A DNA stretch of 64,000 nt. It comes from Chamaea fasciata. Lineage: Eukaryota > Chordata > Aves > Passeriformes > Sylviidae. The stretch is taken from NCBI GenBank assembly GCA_029207755.1, contig JARCOQ010000016.1:5814501-5878500 (forward strand), in the 5' to 3' direction. Below the pieces are notes generated by a model. That model made no database searches. It was not told the origin of the DNA and was given only the letters and a program-made list of their open reading frames with translations. This document shows positions 37,795 through 47,669 of the stretch, piece after piece (within the stretch, counting starts at the first letter, position 1; the number at the start of each line of letters is the position of its first letter). The translations under genes and the position numbers were made by a program.

Positions 37795-38480
37795 TGGGTG
37801 GCCGGTGCTCAGGTGGCGGTGCGTCCTGCAGGAGCTGCCGGCATGGACACGGCCATCCTCCCTCCCGGCAGCGGTCACTTGTTCCCTTCTCCGCAGCGTC
37901 CCCCGGCCCCGCGGCACCTACTGGGGACGGGGAGACGGGAGGAGATGCCCCGCACAAAACCCCCAGCAGAGGCGTCCCGGTGAGAGCAGGAGGGGGACAG
38001 GGCTGCTCCGGGGTTTGTCTGGGGAATCCTTCGGAGAGTTGCGAGCCCCAGGTGCGGGGAGGGGGCGAGGGAAGCCCCTGCTCCGGCCAGGGACTCTCTG
38101 TGGGTGCAGCCGATGGCAGGAGGAGCTGGTCCCAGCCCCACGGCCCCAGCTGTCACTCTGAGCGATGAATTACATGCTATAAGAAGGTGTTGACAGGAGC
38201 AGCTGGACATCAGGGAGTGATGAAAAGGGAACAAAATTCATTCCGAGTTCAGACAGACTGGCTCGTTAGGGGCACCGGCGGCAGAGGCCACAGAAACACT
38301 GCTCCATCTCCTGGACATCCACTGAACCGGCTCCTGGAGAAGCCGAGAGCCCCCACAGCCCCTTCCCGGTGCGGTCGCAGCCTCCCGGTCCCCTCCCGTG
38401 TCGCACCGGAGTCTCCCCCTGTCCCCCTCCTCGCCCATCTCGGCCTGAGGTGTCCCCAAACGCAGCACGGGATTCAATTT
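37795..38480. promoter_or_regulatory. CpG-island-like segment
   Basis: GC-rich DNA with a high CpG count. I counted roughly 26 CpGs in about 380 bp (37795-38175), and more follow at 38240-38470 (GCACCGGCGGCAG, CCCGGTGCGGTCGC, CCCGTGTCGCACCGG). All forward frames are open across its left part, which follows from lack of AT-rich stop codons and does not by itself show coding. Vertebrate CpG islands mark promoters, often of developmental genes and associated non-coding RNAs. No TATA box or annotated gene can be tied to it here. It abuts an AT-rich candidate regulatory block at 38480. Confidence 0.55.
37897..37979 (+). other. Candidate internal exon inside the CpG island
   Basis: A pyrimidine-rich acceptor (TTGTTCCCTTCTCCGCAG, ending at 37896) and a strong donor (CCCG|GTGAGAG, GT at 37980-37981) bound an 83-bp GC-rich segment. 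Both splice sites match vertebrate consensus well. I recognise no protein in any frame, so if it is used it may belong to a non-coding transcript or a 5' untranslated exon. Chance pairing of splice-like sites in 64 kb is quite possible. Confidence 0.2.
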
Positions 38481-38770
38481 GGATGTCTTCAAAAGGAGCC
38501 TAATCAAAGACTTTTTCTCTCTCTTGTTGGAGGCTGTAATTTGTATAAACGGTATGAAGAGGGATGGGGGAGGCGGGACGGGAACATTTGGCATCAAAAC
38601 AATTATCTCCATTTTAATGCAAACTAAACGACATGCTAAAGGGGAATTGTTCCGTACATATGTACAGCGAGTGAACATTAAACCACACGGCTAATAATTA
38701 ACTGGCTCGACACTACCCTTGCTGTGCGAAATGCAAGGTTGTCTCCTTACATTTAATGTATGGAGAAGTT
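38480..38770. promoter_or_regulatory. AT-rich candidate regulatory block next to the CpG island
   Basis: Contains CCATTTTAATGCAAAC near 38609 (with a POU-like ATGCAAA), the perfect 12-bp palindrome GTACATATGTAC at 38654-38665, GGCTAATAATTAACTGG near 38689 and CTTACATTTAATGTATGG near 38746. It is unusually complex for an AT-rich stretch and lies right against the CpG-island-like segment, an arrangement common at developmental loci. Function inferred. Confidence 0.38.
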
Positions 38771-40700
38771 TGAGGACACGGCGGTCCCGTATGAGATTAT
38801 TCCTAAAGCTGTGAAAATAACAAAGAGGGTTGTTTTTTTTTTTTCCTAAGTCAAGCTACTTCTTGGCATTGAGAGAACTTGGCAGAGAGAAAAAAGTGTC
38901 AGTGCTTCTCCCACCCCTTTCCTCCCTCTCTCCCTCCCTTCCTCCTACTCTCCTCCCTTTCCTGACTTCCACTTCTTTCTGCCGCTGGAGAAAAAGAATA
39001 GCAAATTCAGAGAAAATTTCATTGACGTTATTCAAAGAGTTTTTCATGGATTATTTACACAAGTGCTGTTCAAACAGCCTTTGTCTGAACATCCCTTGAA
39101 ATCTGCACCCAATCCTTTCAGATTCAAAGCAATAGCTCAGGGGAGACAAAGGGGAGCGGCTGACATGGGTTTCCTCTGCAAGTGAATGAGAGGTCTGGCT
39201 AAACACAGAGGGCTTTGGGATCACAAGCTTCCTTTCAGCCTGGAAAATAAACACTGATCTGAGGCCGGGCAGCTGTACCTCCGAGCAGCCTGCCGCATCC
39301 ACTGGCGTGGAAGGAGTGGGGCACACACCTGGCTGCCCACCCCTGGGGCATGGCACCCCTTGTCCTGTGCCCTGTCCTGCCCTGCTGCACTGCTGCTGCT
39401 GCCCAAACCACGTGTGCCATCTCTGGGGACTTCGCCTGCATGATGGGGACAGGGAGACCCAGCACCCTGAGCCACCCCAAAGCCAGCCTTTTGTCCAAGG
39501 GACACATGGAAACTCCCAGTGGCCTCCCGGCTGCAATGGTGTCAGAGCTAAACGTGCTCCTGCAAAAGCCATGAGTATAAACAAATATACTCTTAAGCAG
39601 AGAAAAGAAAAAGGGATGGTGGAAGGAAAAAGAGGGTGAATAAAGGCAGGCAAAGCCACTGTAGAAATATTACAAGGTGCACTCATGTTCAACACTGACT
39701 CACAGCCCTCTCTCCATCCCAAAGTTTCTGCACAGCACTCCCTTCTCCTCTGGCAGAGGAACAGCACTCACCTCCCTCTGACCTGGGAAACCAGGCACCA
39801 CAGGCTCGTGAAATGCTTGAAATGCCCATAACAGGGTCAATTAAAATCAAGGGAGTAAGTGAAATATGTAAGAAAGGCCAAGTTCTGCCTTAAATTACAC
39901 CCACAGCAATGACCAGCTGCAAGGCAGGGAAGGCAGCCCAGCCCCTGCTCCTGCTACGCCTTGCCCGTCCTCTCTGCACAGCAAACACAGCATCAGGTAC
40001 CTTCTCTTCAAACCTTCACAGCTTTTGGTGGTCACCTCTTTTAGATTAAGACATTAAACTGTTCTACACACAGAGTTTGTAGATCAGTCCTTCTAAGAGC
40101 TCTCTGCACTCTTCACATACATAATTTTTTTTCTTATTCCCTGCATTCTTCTTCCCTGCTCCTGTTTGCCTGTCTCTGCTTTCCTAGCTCACCCACCAGC
40201 CCAGTACCAAACATCAAAAGAATTAACTTTCTATGCTTTGTTTTGCTTTGCTACATTGCAAAAGACCTGCCCCAAGTGCCTGCCTTTGGATTTTAGTGGG
40301 AGATCCTCATCTGCTAGAACTGTTCCCTGTCATCCTCCTACTGCCTGTCAAAATAAATCCTTCTCCACCTGTTTCTCCTTTCTTTCAGATATTCTCCTTC
40401 CTCCCTTCTGGCCTTCCCACCACCACCATAAACCAAATCTTTTCCTTGCCTGACTTATTCTTTTCCTTACTCATCTTCATCTGTGTTCTGGACGTCTCCA
40501 CAGAAGATGTGACCAGAAACGCACAACCTGAGTGCAAACTCTGAACTCAACAGTCCCGTTTCCAGGTGCCCCAGTGGTCTCAGGCTCCCTCTCAGCTCTA
40601 CCACTGGAGGCAGCAGAAACTGGTGGAAGAAACCTTGTTTTGACAGGAATGAGCTTCACTGGTTCATGGAGTCCTGGTGCAGGCACACAGAGATGCTCTC
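38770..40700. other. Unique non-coding sequence, no gene seen
   Basis: A pyrimidine-rich tract (CCCTCTCTCCCTCCCTTCC words) covers about 38908-38970. An open frame on the minus strand at 39051-39767 has no recognisable domain. No transposon seen. Confidence 0.5.
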
Positions 40701-40703
40701 CAG

Positions 40704-40718
40704 ACCACCACCACCACC

Positions 40719-40761
<43 letters not shown>

Positions 40762-40802
40762 ATAATAATAATAATAATAATAATAATAGTAATAATAATA
40801 AT
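40704..40802. repeat. Compound triplet microsatellite (ACC)8(ACT)11(AAT)9AGT(AAT)4
   Basis: Ninety-nine bases made of 33 triplets with no phase change: eight ACC, eleven ACT, nine AAT, one AGT and four AAT. Each block differs from the next by one base, so the array looks like stepwise mutation plus slippage of one ancestral triplet. In overlapping frames it reads as poly-His/poly-Tyr or poly-Pro/poly-Leu/poly-Ile, which I regard as by-products. Confidence 0.97.
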
Positions 40803-40804
40803 TC

Positions 40805-42120
40805 ATATAACTCTGGATGTAGTTATCCATAAAAATGCTGAACCTCCTTTTGAACTCTGTTCAGCTTTCAGCATCATCCCCTTGAGGGACAGTGATTTCC
40901 AGCCTACCTTGGTGTTCATGAAGATGTGATCATCTTTTATTTTTCAGCAGCTCTGAACTGATCTGGCTTTCCAGTTTCACTCATCACTAGGAGACGGAGG
41001 AAGGAGAGCCCCCTGCAAAGCTGTTTCATCCCTTTGAGTCCCACACAATCCTTGTGTCTTGTCAAATTACCACTTTTAACTCTCCCAGAATGATGCTGCT
41101 TGTGAGTCACCTTTAGTGCTGAAGTAGCCTCTCCTAGCAAGAAGATTAAAATCCTATTACTTGTTATTCATGTGTTATTTAATGATATTTTTTCCATTAT
41201 GTATTTATTTATTTTCAAGTTACTTGCTTTGAATCTCGAGTTGATGTTTTTTAATATTAAGTCTACTTTCTAGTTTGTTTTTCTAATTGGAATAAAATAA
41301 AAACAGAATAGAATTTTTTAGTGGCTATTTTTTTATTTATTAAAGGAATGACCTTTAAAGCAAACCTCAACAACTGATGACCAAACCCAAACGCCAGTAA
41401 TGCAGCTGCACAAGAGAAACAAGGCAATAAAAAGCCCTAAAACTCCAATGTGTCCCTCCTAGAGGCCCATTACCTCTCTCATAATGATTTGGCATCCAAG
41501 TGGTGGTCCTATAAACTCTGGCTTGAGGACAATCTCCTCTCCACACACCTCCATGCAGAAGGTGGGATGAATGCATGCTCCATCAGTTTTTGAGGATGAC
41601 AAACTTCACTTTGGGAGAGGATGTATCTTTTTGATGACTGGATGGCTCTGAAGATGAAGTGCCACAGCCTCACCTGACAGAGAGCTCGCATCAGTGAGGA
41701 GATTCCTCTAAAAAAAATAATCTTTCCAGGACCTGGAAGGAAACCTGAGAAAAATGGGTCTTATTGGTGAGATAAAGAGCCAAATGGAAGATGGATGAAA
41801 GGGAAATAAAGATGGAAGGAGAAGAGAGGAAATAAGGCGAAGGCTCCAGGAGGAAAATTGATCACTGAGATAGGCACCCATAAAGGTGGATCCAAGCAAA
41901 GCCAGAGAAGTGGAAGAGGGGGTCAAAGGGGAGATCAGAAAGGAAACTGCTGCAGAAAAGAGAGGACCTGGCCAGGAAAGGAAGGAATAGAATGAAAAGG
42001 AGGGAACAGCAGGAGAGATGAACAGCCTTGGAGAGACAAAGGAAGCAAGAATAGGAGAGAGGGGAGGAACAAAACTGCCCCCAGAATGAGGTACAGCACC
42101 CCTTCTGCATCTCTTGAATG
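40805..42120. other. Unique AT-rich and purine-rich sequence, no gene
   Basis: AT-rich at 41140-41350 (TTATTTATTTATTTTC, AATAAAATAAAAAC), then mixed, then a long purine-rich tract at 41720-42075. No gene or transposon recognised. Confidence 0.5.
41720..42075. repeat. Long purine-rich strand-asymmetric tract
   Basis: About 350 bp in which the plus strand is overwhelmingly A and G (GGAAGATGGATGAAAGGG, AGGAGAAGAGAGG, GGAACAGCAGGAGAG) with no fixed period. It is the longest of several such tracts here and could form intramolecular triplexes. Confidence 0.5.
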
Positions 42121-42129
42121 CTTTTAACG

Positions 42130-42560
42130 GGTGCCTGGAAGAATCTTCATTTATCAGGAATTCAATTAAGTAGAATAGTCATTATTAATTTTATAGGAAT
42201 TATTTATTCAGGAAAGCCTGGAGCGAGGAAAGGCCTCCCGGAGCCATTTCTCCTGTCAACACCCTGGGTCAGGTAGGCACTGGCAGTGCAGTCTCACCAG
42301 TTGAGATATTAATGAGATGCCTCTAGGTGTAAATGATAGTTTAATAGGTGTTAGTTACCAGGAGCGCCCCTCGCCTGCACACGCCAGCACGCACAGCTCC
42401 TGACGAGGCTGCCTCCTTGTTAGGATAAGTAATTAGAATGTAGGAACACTCACTTTGACACTTTAATAAAGTGTCAGCCATCATCAATTTAGTATTTAAT
42501 AAAAATAAAATTAAAAATTTACTGCCTTTTTTAATAACGTTATATTTAAAATACATATTC
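42130..42560. promoter_or_regulatory. AT-rich candidate regulatory blocks
   Basis: Two AT-rich sub-blocks surround a GC-richer middle. The left one has TTCAATTAAGTAGAATAG, CATTATTAATTTTATAGG and GAATTATTTATTC (42160-42215). The right one has GATATTAATGAGATGCC near 42304, GTAATTAGAATG near 42428 and TTTAGTATTTAATAAAAAT near 42487. Motif content suggests homeodomain input; only comparative data could confirm it. Confidence 0.33.
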
Positions 42561-44131
42561 CTCAGATTTGGGGGATTTGAAATGAGGTTCTGCTAGGACA
42601 TCGGTCCCAAAAAATAATATCCATGATTTCTTCTTGGGTTTTGTTTGCCATGTGGAGGAGGGACATTTTTATGGACAGGAAAATCCAGCAGCACTTGCAG
42701 AGAAGTGTTCTTATATGGGAGAAGAGGTTTCCTCCTCCATCTTCTGAAGCTCCCTATGCTGCCTGGAGACAAAGGATGAACTGAACAAGGCCAGCCCAGA
42801 CTGCCACTGCTGATGGCAGGCACTCACTGACAAGGAGTGGGGGAAAGCACAACTTTGTTCATATTTCATTGGTAGAACAGTCTTCCAAACCAGGTGTTGG
42901 AAGGAAAACAGAAGAAAATGGTGAAAATGAAAGCATGCTTTAAGCCTGGAGAGAATCTGAAAGTTAAAACAGCTTAAATAAGTTTATTCCCTTCCTATCT
43001 CACCATCCCATGTTTGTCCTTCCTCAAGGTGCCCCCCTGGCCAAGGGTAGCCCAACATTGATCTGCCAGGCTGGGCCCTCAGGATGCAGATGGCATCCTG
43101 GTGACAGAACTGAATGAACTGGCCCACAAGATGCTCAGTGGTCCAGCAAAACAGTCTCTCTCCCATCTCTGCTAGAACAAAGAGCAAAGCCCCAAGAGTC
43201 CATGGCAGGGCAGAGCTGTTCTGGGGCACAGTCAGCCTTGTGCATGTGTCTGTGCCCACAGAGCTGAGATGATCTGTCGAGCCAGGGCTGTTTTGGAAAA
43301 CAAAAGGAGAGAGGAAGGAACAGAAGGAGGTGCAGAAAGTCCCTCCAGTGAAGGTGCCTTGGCAACCTGGGACAGGGGCTGTCCCCAGATAGTGCCCTGC
43401 TAACAAGGAATCCCATCTCAGAGACCGATGGGTGGCTGATGAAAGCCCAGCAACAATTATTTAAATTGAAGCTGCTGCCCTCTTTCTCCTGGAAGGGGAC
43501 AGTGGTGCTGTTCCCTGTCTTTTGGGGCTCCTGATGGGCTGCCTGCAGGCTGTTTGCCCCTGGGCCATTGCTCCTGGGGGGCTGTGAGTGTTGTTGCACA
43601 CACCTTAAATATCAGGAGACTTGTCCAGTGTCACCAGCCACCTCAGGCCAAGGCCAAGTTCAGCCGCTTGGGTTTTTCTAGGCTGAAAAAGCTCTTTCCT
43701 GGGCACAGTGCATATTTTAGTCCAGGCATCAAGTGGGTTTTCTGGGGGAAGGTGTCTGGGTATCTCTTACCTCTGGGTTGGTTTGGTTGCATTTCCATTT
43801 TCTGCAGCCTCGGCTGTCACATCTGGATCCTCATTCAGACAAGGGCCACATCCACCACGAAAAAAAAAAACATATTATATCCCGCCAAACCAAAGAAAAC
43901 TAACAGTAAACACCAAGTCACATCCAAACAGGTTTCGCCAGGCTTAAAAACAGAAATTATACTCCCCCTCTAAACTATTTCCTAAGTGTTCTTTCCACAA
44001 ACTGTTCATGACATACAGGCATATTTGTCATGCTTTGAGCAGCTGCAAAGCATCCTCAGGACACAATCCTGGGGGTGGCAGCTCTCTGTGATGCCCAGCA
44101 CAGCACCAGCCTCAGGCTGGAGGGGTGGTGG
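42560..44131. other. Unique non-coding sequence, no gene seen
   Basis: Open frames on the minus strand at 42984-43599 overlap one another and show no domain. No transposon recognised. An A10 run occurs near 43861. Confidence 0.5.
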
Positions 44132-44469
44132 CCAGAGTGGGGTGTCCAGGGGGACCAGAGTGGGGTGTCCAGGGGGACCAGAGTGGGGCGTCCAGGGGGA
44201 CCACAGTGGGGTGTCCAGGGGGACCAGAGTGGAGTGTGCAGGGGGACCAGAGTGGGGTGTCCAGGGGGACCAGAGTGGGGTGTCCAGGGGGACCAGAGTG
44301 GGGTGTCCAGGGGGACCACAGTGGGGCGTCCAGGGGGACCACAGTGGGGTGTCCAGGGGGACCAGAGTGGGGCGTCCAGGGGGACCAGAGTGGAGTGTGC
44401 AGGGGGACCAGAGTGGGGCGTCCAGGGGGACCACAGTGGGGCGTCCAGGGGGACCACAGTGGGGTGTGC
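44132..44469 (+). repeat. 23-bp G-rich minisatellite, 14 full copies and one partial
   Basis: Tandem units of exactly 23 bp begin at 44132, 44155, 44178 and so on to 44431, with a diverging partial copy at 44454. Variation is confined to a few positions: CCAGAG or CCACAG at the start, GGGGTG, GGGGCG or GGAGTG in the middle, and TCC or TGC before the AGGGGGA end. The GGAGTG/TGC variant recurs at units 5 and 12, suggesting segmental duplication inside the array. Each unit carries GGGG and GGGGG runs, so the plus strand has strong G-quadruplex potential. Because 23 is not a multiple of 3 and the unit lacks stop codons in every phase, all six frames are open through the array. Confidence 0.97.
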
Positions 44470-44514
44470 AAGGATCAAGTGGGGCTGGCCACACTGGGGC
44501 CTCTGTGGCTGCTG

Positions 44515-44960
44515 GCACAGCGGGGACGAGGTCTGGCGTGGGGACAGGCTCCCAGGGGCACCCGGCACGGTGCCCTGGAAAAGAGTGCCACGCTGTGTCT
44601 GTGCGAGGCCTCACAGCACGGTGCTCCGCGGGGGAAACGCGGCTGCCGGCTCCAGCTTGTCCTCCGTGCCCATCCCCGGCACCCCCGTGTCCCTGCACCG
44701 CCGGCAACCACGCCAGGAACATCCCAGCAGCAGCAGCAGCATCCCAGTGGGGACAAACCCGTGCTGTAATCAAAGCCGGAGGAAATCTCCTGTGCTGCCG
44801 GCAAGAGCGAGGCAGCCGGCAGCGATCCCTGCGGCTGTGGCAGAACTCCTGCGCTGCTGCCCGAGGGAAGGGAGCGAGCAGGGAGAGGTGGCGGGCAGCG
44901 CCACGGGAAAGGCCTGCAAAGGGGCGGCTGCCGATGGCGATGGGGCAGCGGAGAGACCTT
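44515..44960. promoter_or_regulatory. CpG-island-like segment right of the minisatellite
   Basis: I counted roughly 36 CpGs in about 440 bp of GC-rich DNA (for example CTCCGCGGGGGAAACGCGG near 44625 and GCACCGCCGGC near 44695). This density is well above bulk vertebrate DNA. It contains a (CAG)4-like run near 44728. No gene can be attached. It may be an orphan CpG island or a GC-rich patch created with the neighbouring minisatellite by biased gene conversion. Confidence 0.45.
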
Positions 44961-44998
44961 GGCTTGCATCAAAAGCTCTGCCACAAACCCAGGTACCG

Positions 44999-45017
44999 CT
45001 GGTACCCCTGGTACCAG
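44999..45017. repeat. Short inverted repeat with three GGTACC words
   Basis: CTGGTACC-CCT-GGTACCAG forms a perfect 8-bp stem with a 3-nt loop; a further GGTACC lies 9 bp upstream (44992). Small, possibly chance. Confidence 0.6.
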
Positions 45018-45083
45018 CAGTTGGAACCTCTGGGTACAGACGGGGTCTGCAAAGACAGCCACAGAGAGACTGCAGACAAGGGG

Positions 45084-45334
45084 GAATTCAAACTAACAGA
45101 GGCAGGTTTAGATCACATATGGGGCGTAAATACTTCCCTGTGAGGGTGGGGAGGCCCTGGCACAGGTTGCCCAGAGAAGCTGTGGCTGCCCCATCTCTGG
45201 GAATGTCCAAGGTGAAGTTGGATGGAGCTTGGAGCAGCCTGGGGTAGTGAAAGGCATCCCTGCCCATGGCAGAGGGGTTGAAATAAGATGATGTTTAAGG
45301 TCCCTTCCAACTCAAACCATTCTGTGATTCTATG
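45084..45334 (+). mobile_element. CR1 LINE 3' end, 5'-truncated
   Basis: Matches the 3' terminus of avian CR1 in plus orientation. The end of the reverse-transcriptase ORF2 is still readable (VGRPWHRLPREAVAAPSL then a stop at 45245-45247), followed by the CR1 3' untranslated stretch (CCCTGCCCATGGCAG, TTAAGGTCCCTTCCAAC) and a single terminal GATTCTATG. CR1 normally ends in two or more 8-bp ATTCTATG-type repeats, so the tail is short. The element is a dead, truncated copy, as nearly all genomic CR1s are. Its frame runs in from the CpG-rich DNA upstream, giving a long chimeric open frame that is not a gene. Confidence 0.95.
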
Positions 45335-46190
45335 CCCTTAATGACATCTGAGTGAGGATAACACACTTGGGCAGTGATTCACTCGCTTTCTCCTCCTCTG
45401 GGTCCTAATGATGACTGCCTGCCCCTACCCAAATTAAAAACCATGTCTGTTAGGGACTCAGCAAACCCTGTGCCACCAGCAACTTCTGTCCCCCAGCAGG
45501 AGATGAGGTCACTCTGCTGCCCCAAACACCGGCAGTGAAATTCACTGAGAAGTTTGGCTGATAGAGGGAGCAGCTTGGAGCTGAATCTGATTTTGTACTC
45601 CACCAAAGGCTTCCTGGGAAGCCTCAGAGCAGATAGGAACACCAAGAGCCTCTAAGAAAATTGTAGCTGCAAACAAGCCCTTAGTGGAAACCCTCTCTCC
45701 CCATGAACAAAATGAGATCTACAACACTCCCATTCTATAGGAGCCAGCCAAAACATAACTCCTTGCAGAGTCTACAAGCTGTTTGTTCCTCGGATGCAGA
45801 AGCGAAGGGAGGTCTAAAAACACCCCGGTGTGATGGCAGAGCAGGGCAGGAGGTCTGTGGGTTCCCACCAGCCTGGACAGACGATGGGGAGTGCTCAGCT
45901 CCTGGCCCCACGCAGGGAGAGGTGTTACCTCGGAGAAGAGCTCCGTGGCAAAACAGCTCAGCAGCTGCCCACACTCGATTCACAAACTAACACCGCGTCA
46001 TTTGTCACCGAGAAAAGCACCCGGCTCTTGAATGAGTAATGCTGGCAGCCTCGCATCAATGTTTTCACAGGCAAATTCATACACTGACCTCCTCGGTGAA
46101 ACACGCAGCAAATGCCTGGAGTCTGGTTTACATCTGCCGTGGGATCCTGTTACATTCAGAACAACCCCTGTCAACGCTGAATCTGTAACA
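45334..46190. other. Unique non-coding sequence, no gene seen
   Basis: Mixed composition with short frames on both strands. No further transposon sequence recognised. Confidence 0.5.
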
Positions 46191-46540
46191 ATCAATAAAG
46201 AGAGAGAGTTTGTTTGTTCATGTTTTGTTGGTTTGGGTTTTTTTATGTTTTCTCATTCCTAATTGTGTTATTTTGCTACTCCAAGTTTTGCAAGTTTTGC
46301 AATTGCCTCCCTCCTCCCCCTCTTGTTTTCTTTTAGGACAAGCTGTCATCTTTTCACATCTTTTCACCAGGCCATTGCAAATGTAAAACTGTAAATTGCA
46401 GGACTGTGCAAATAGCACTAATAGCATTTGCATAAAAATTGGTTGCAAAGAGCAATTAGCACTTCATTAATAATCAATGAAGGGCCAATTTACACATTGC
46501 CCAAAAGCAAATTGTAAATTCAATTTTGTCTATAACTGAG
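46190..46540. promoter_or_regulatory. AT-rich candidate regulatory block with POU octamer-like sites
   Basis: Begins with a GTTT-rich stretch (46200-46250). It then contains TTTTGCAAGTTTTGCAATTG near 46286, CCATTGCAAATG near 46372 and a perfect octamer ATTTGCAT at 46426-46433, followed by GCACTTCATTAATAATCAATG near 46459 and further ATTGTAAATTC words. Several ATTGCAAAT/ATTTGCAT-type words inside 170 bp are suggestive of POU-factor input. Function is inference. Confidence 0.38.
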
Positions 46541-47460
46541 CATTTGGTGCTGGGCAACTGTACAATGGTGCCAGGAGAGACCAGCACAGCACTTTTAAGA
46601 GTCAAATCTCCCCAGCTCAGGTTTTTAGTGATCCCCAGCACGGCTCTTTCAGAGGCCCAGCCAGCACCCCCTTCCCAGTGGATGGGAACTCCGGGAGGTA
46701 ATTTGTTTAGAGAAAACGCACAAAGGTCTGCATGGCACTGCACCTGCATGCATCCCGCTCAGATGCACCCCCAATGCCAGGAACATGGAAACTGCCTGTA
46801 TGGAAGCCTTGGTCCTTTCCAAACTTCCCATCACTGGAGTGATGCTGAGGGAAAGGGGAGATGCGCAAAGGGCATCAGAGAGGTCCCATCACCTCTGTGC
46901 TAAGACCTGAGCATCCTCCCCCTGCAGTAGCTGCTACTGCTCTCCAAGTGACAGCAGAACTCTTTCCTCTGCCTCTAGTGAAGGGCTAACACAGTCCTTC
47001 TGGGTGAAGGATTCCTATGAAGCCAATTCATCCAGTCTCCCCTTTGTCACTGCCACCCACACGTGACCTTTCTGGGACACCCCAGATTTGTATGCAGCCA
47101 CTGAGGTCAGAAAGACCAAACAGTCCCTGCTTTATCACTTTGATTTCGGTGTCACAGAAGGTTTCCTGGTCCTAATTTGGCCATTAGGAGATCCATCTCC
47201 CAGCCTGCCCCCCGAGATGAATGGTGGTATCCAATAAACCGGGGCAGCTTAACCACAGCAGTAACTTTCCCAGCCCCAAATTCTTTGCTATCTCATCCTC
47301 CACTTAAAAGGCACAGCCAGCTCTATTTCACGAGCAGAGCCTGACTCTAAACCACTTGACATCTGAAGTTTTCTTATCACATTTAGCACGGATCTCATGA
47401 ATCTGGTGAAAAGCTAGACGATCATTTAGCAGGGGTTGGTCGCTTTATCTATTTTCCATA
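46540..47460. other. Unique non-coding sequence, no gene seen
   Basis: Mixed composition. No gene or transposon recognised. Confidence 0.5.
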
Positions 47461-47669
47461 ATAATTTGAATATTATTACAATGGCACCTTTCATCTGGGG
47501 ATATACATGCACTTTACATATGTTACATTAATTTCACCGATGAGCTGGGGAAGCACTCCTTATCCCTATTGTGCACATGAGGAAATGGAAGCACAGAGAT
47601 GATATACTGCTTGCCCAGTATCACACAGGAAGTTTCTGACAGAGCCAGGAATAGAAATCACATCTTCCA
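47461..47669 (-). mobile_element. Old MIR/CORE-SINE-like fossil, minus orientation
   Basis: The plus strand reads like the reverse complement of the MIR group: CTTTACATATGTTACATTAA, CCTTATCCCTATTGTGCACA, GAGGAAATGGAAGCACAGAG, TGCTTGCCCAGTATCACACA and GACAGAGCCAGGAATAGAAA. These correspond in order to the familiar 'gcgctttacat', 'tccccattttacag', 'gaggaaactgaggcacagag', 'cttgcccaaggtcacacag' and 'cagagccgggat' blocks. The leading CACCTTTCATCTGGGGAT phrase is shared with amniote MIR1/L3-type repeats. Such copies predate the bird-mammal split, and a length of about 200 bp is good preservation for a bird. Confidence 0.7.

Noticed and set aside
40532..40929. Frames with poly-His/poly-Tyr and poly-Pro/poly-Leu/poly-Ile tracts
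   Set aside because: They are translations of the compound triplet microsatellite with non-protein-like flanks.
44132..44469. CRISPR-like regularly spaced repeat
   Set aside because: Units are directly adjacent with no unique spacers, and the genome is that of a vertebrate.
43986..45247. Plus-strand frames of 385, 390 and 214 codons and minus-strand frames of 255 and 170 codons
   Set aside because: All run through the stop-free 23-bp minisatellite and the CpG-rich DNA next to it, in all six frames at once; one ends in a CR1 ORF2 tail. They are repeat artefacts, not genes.
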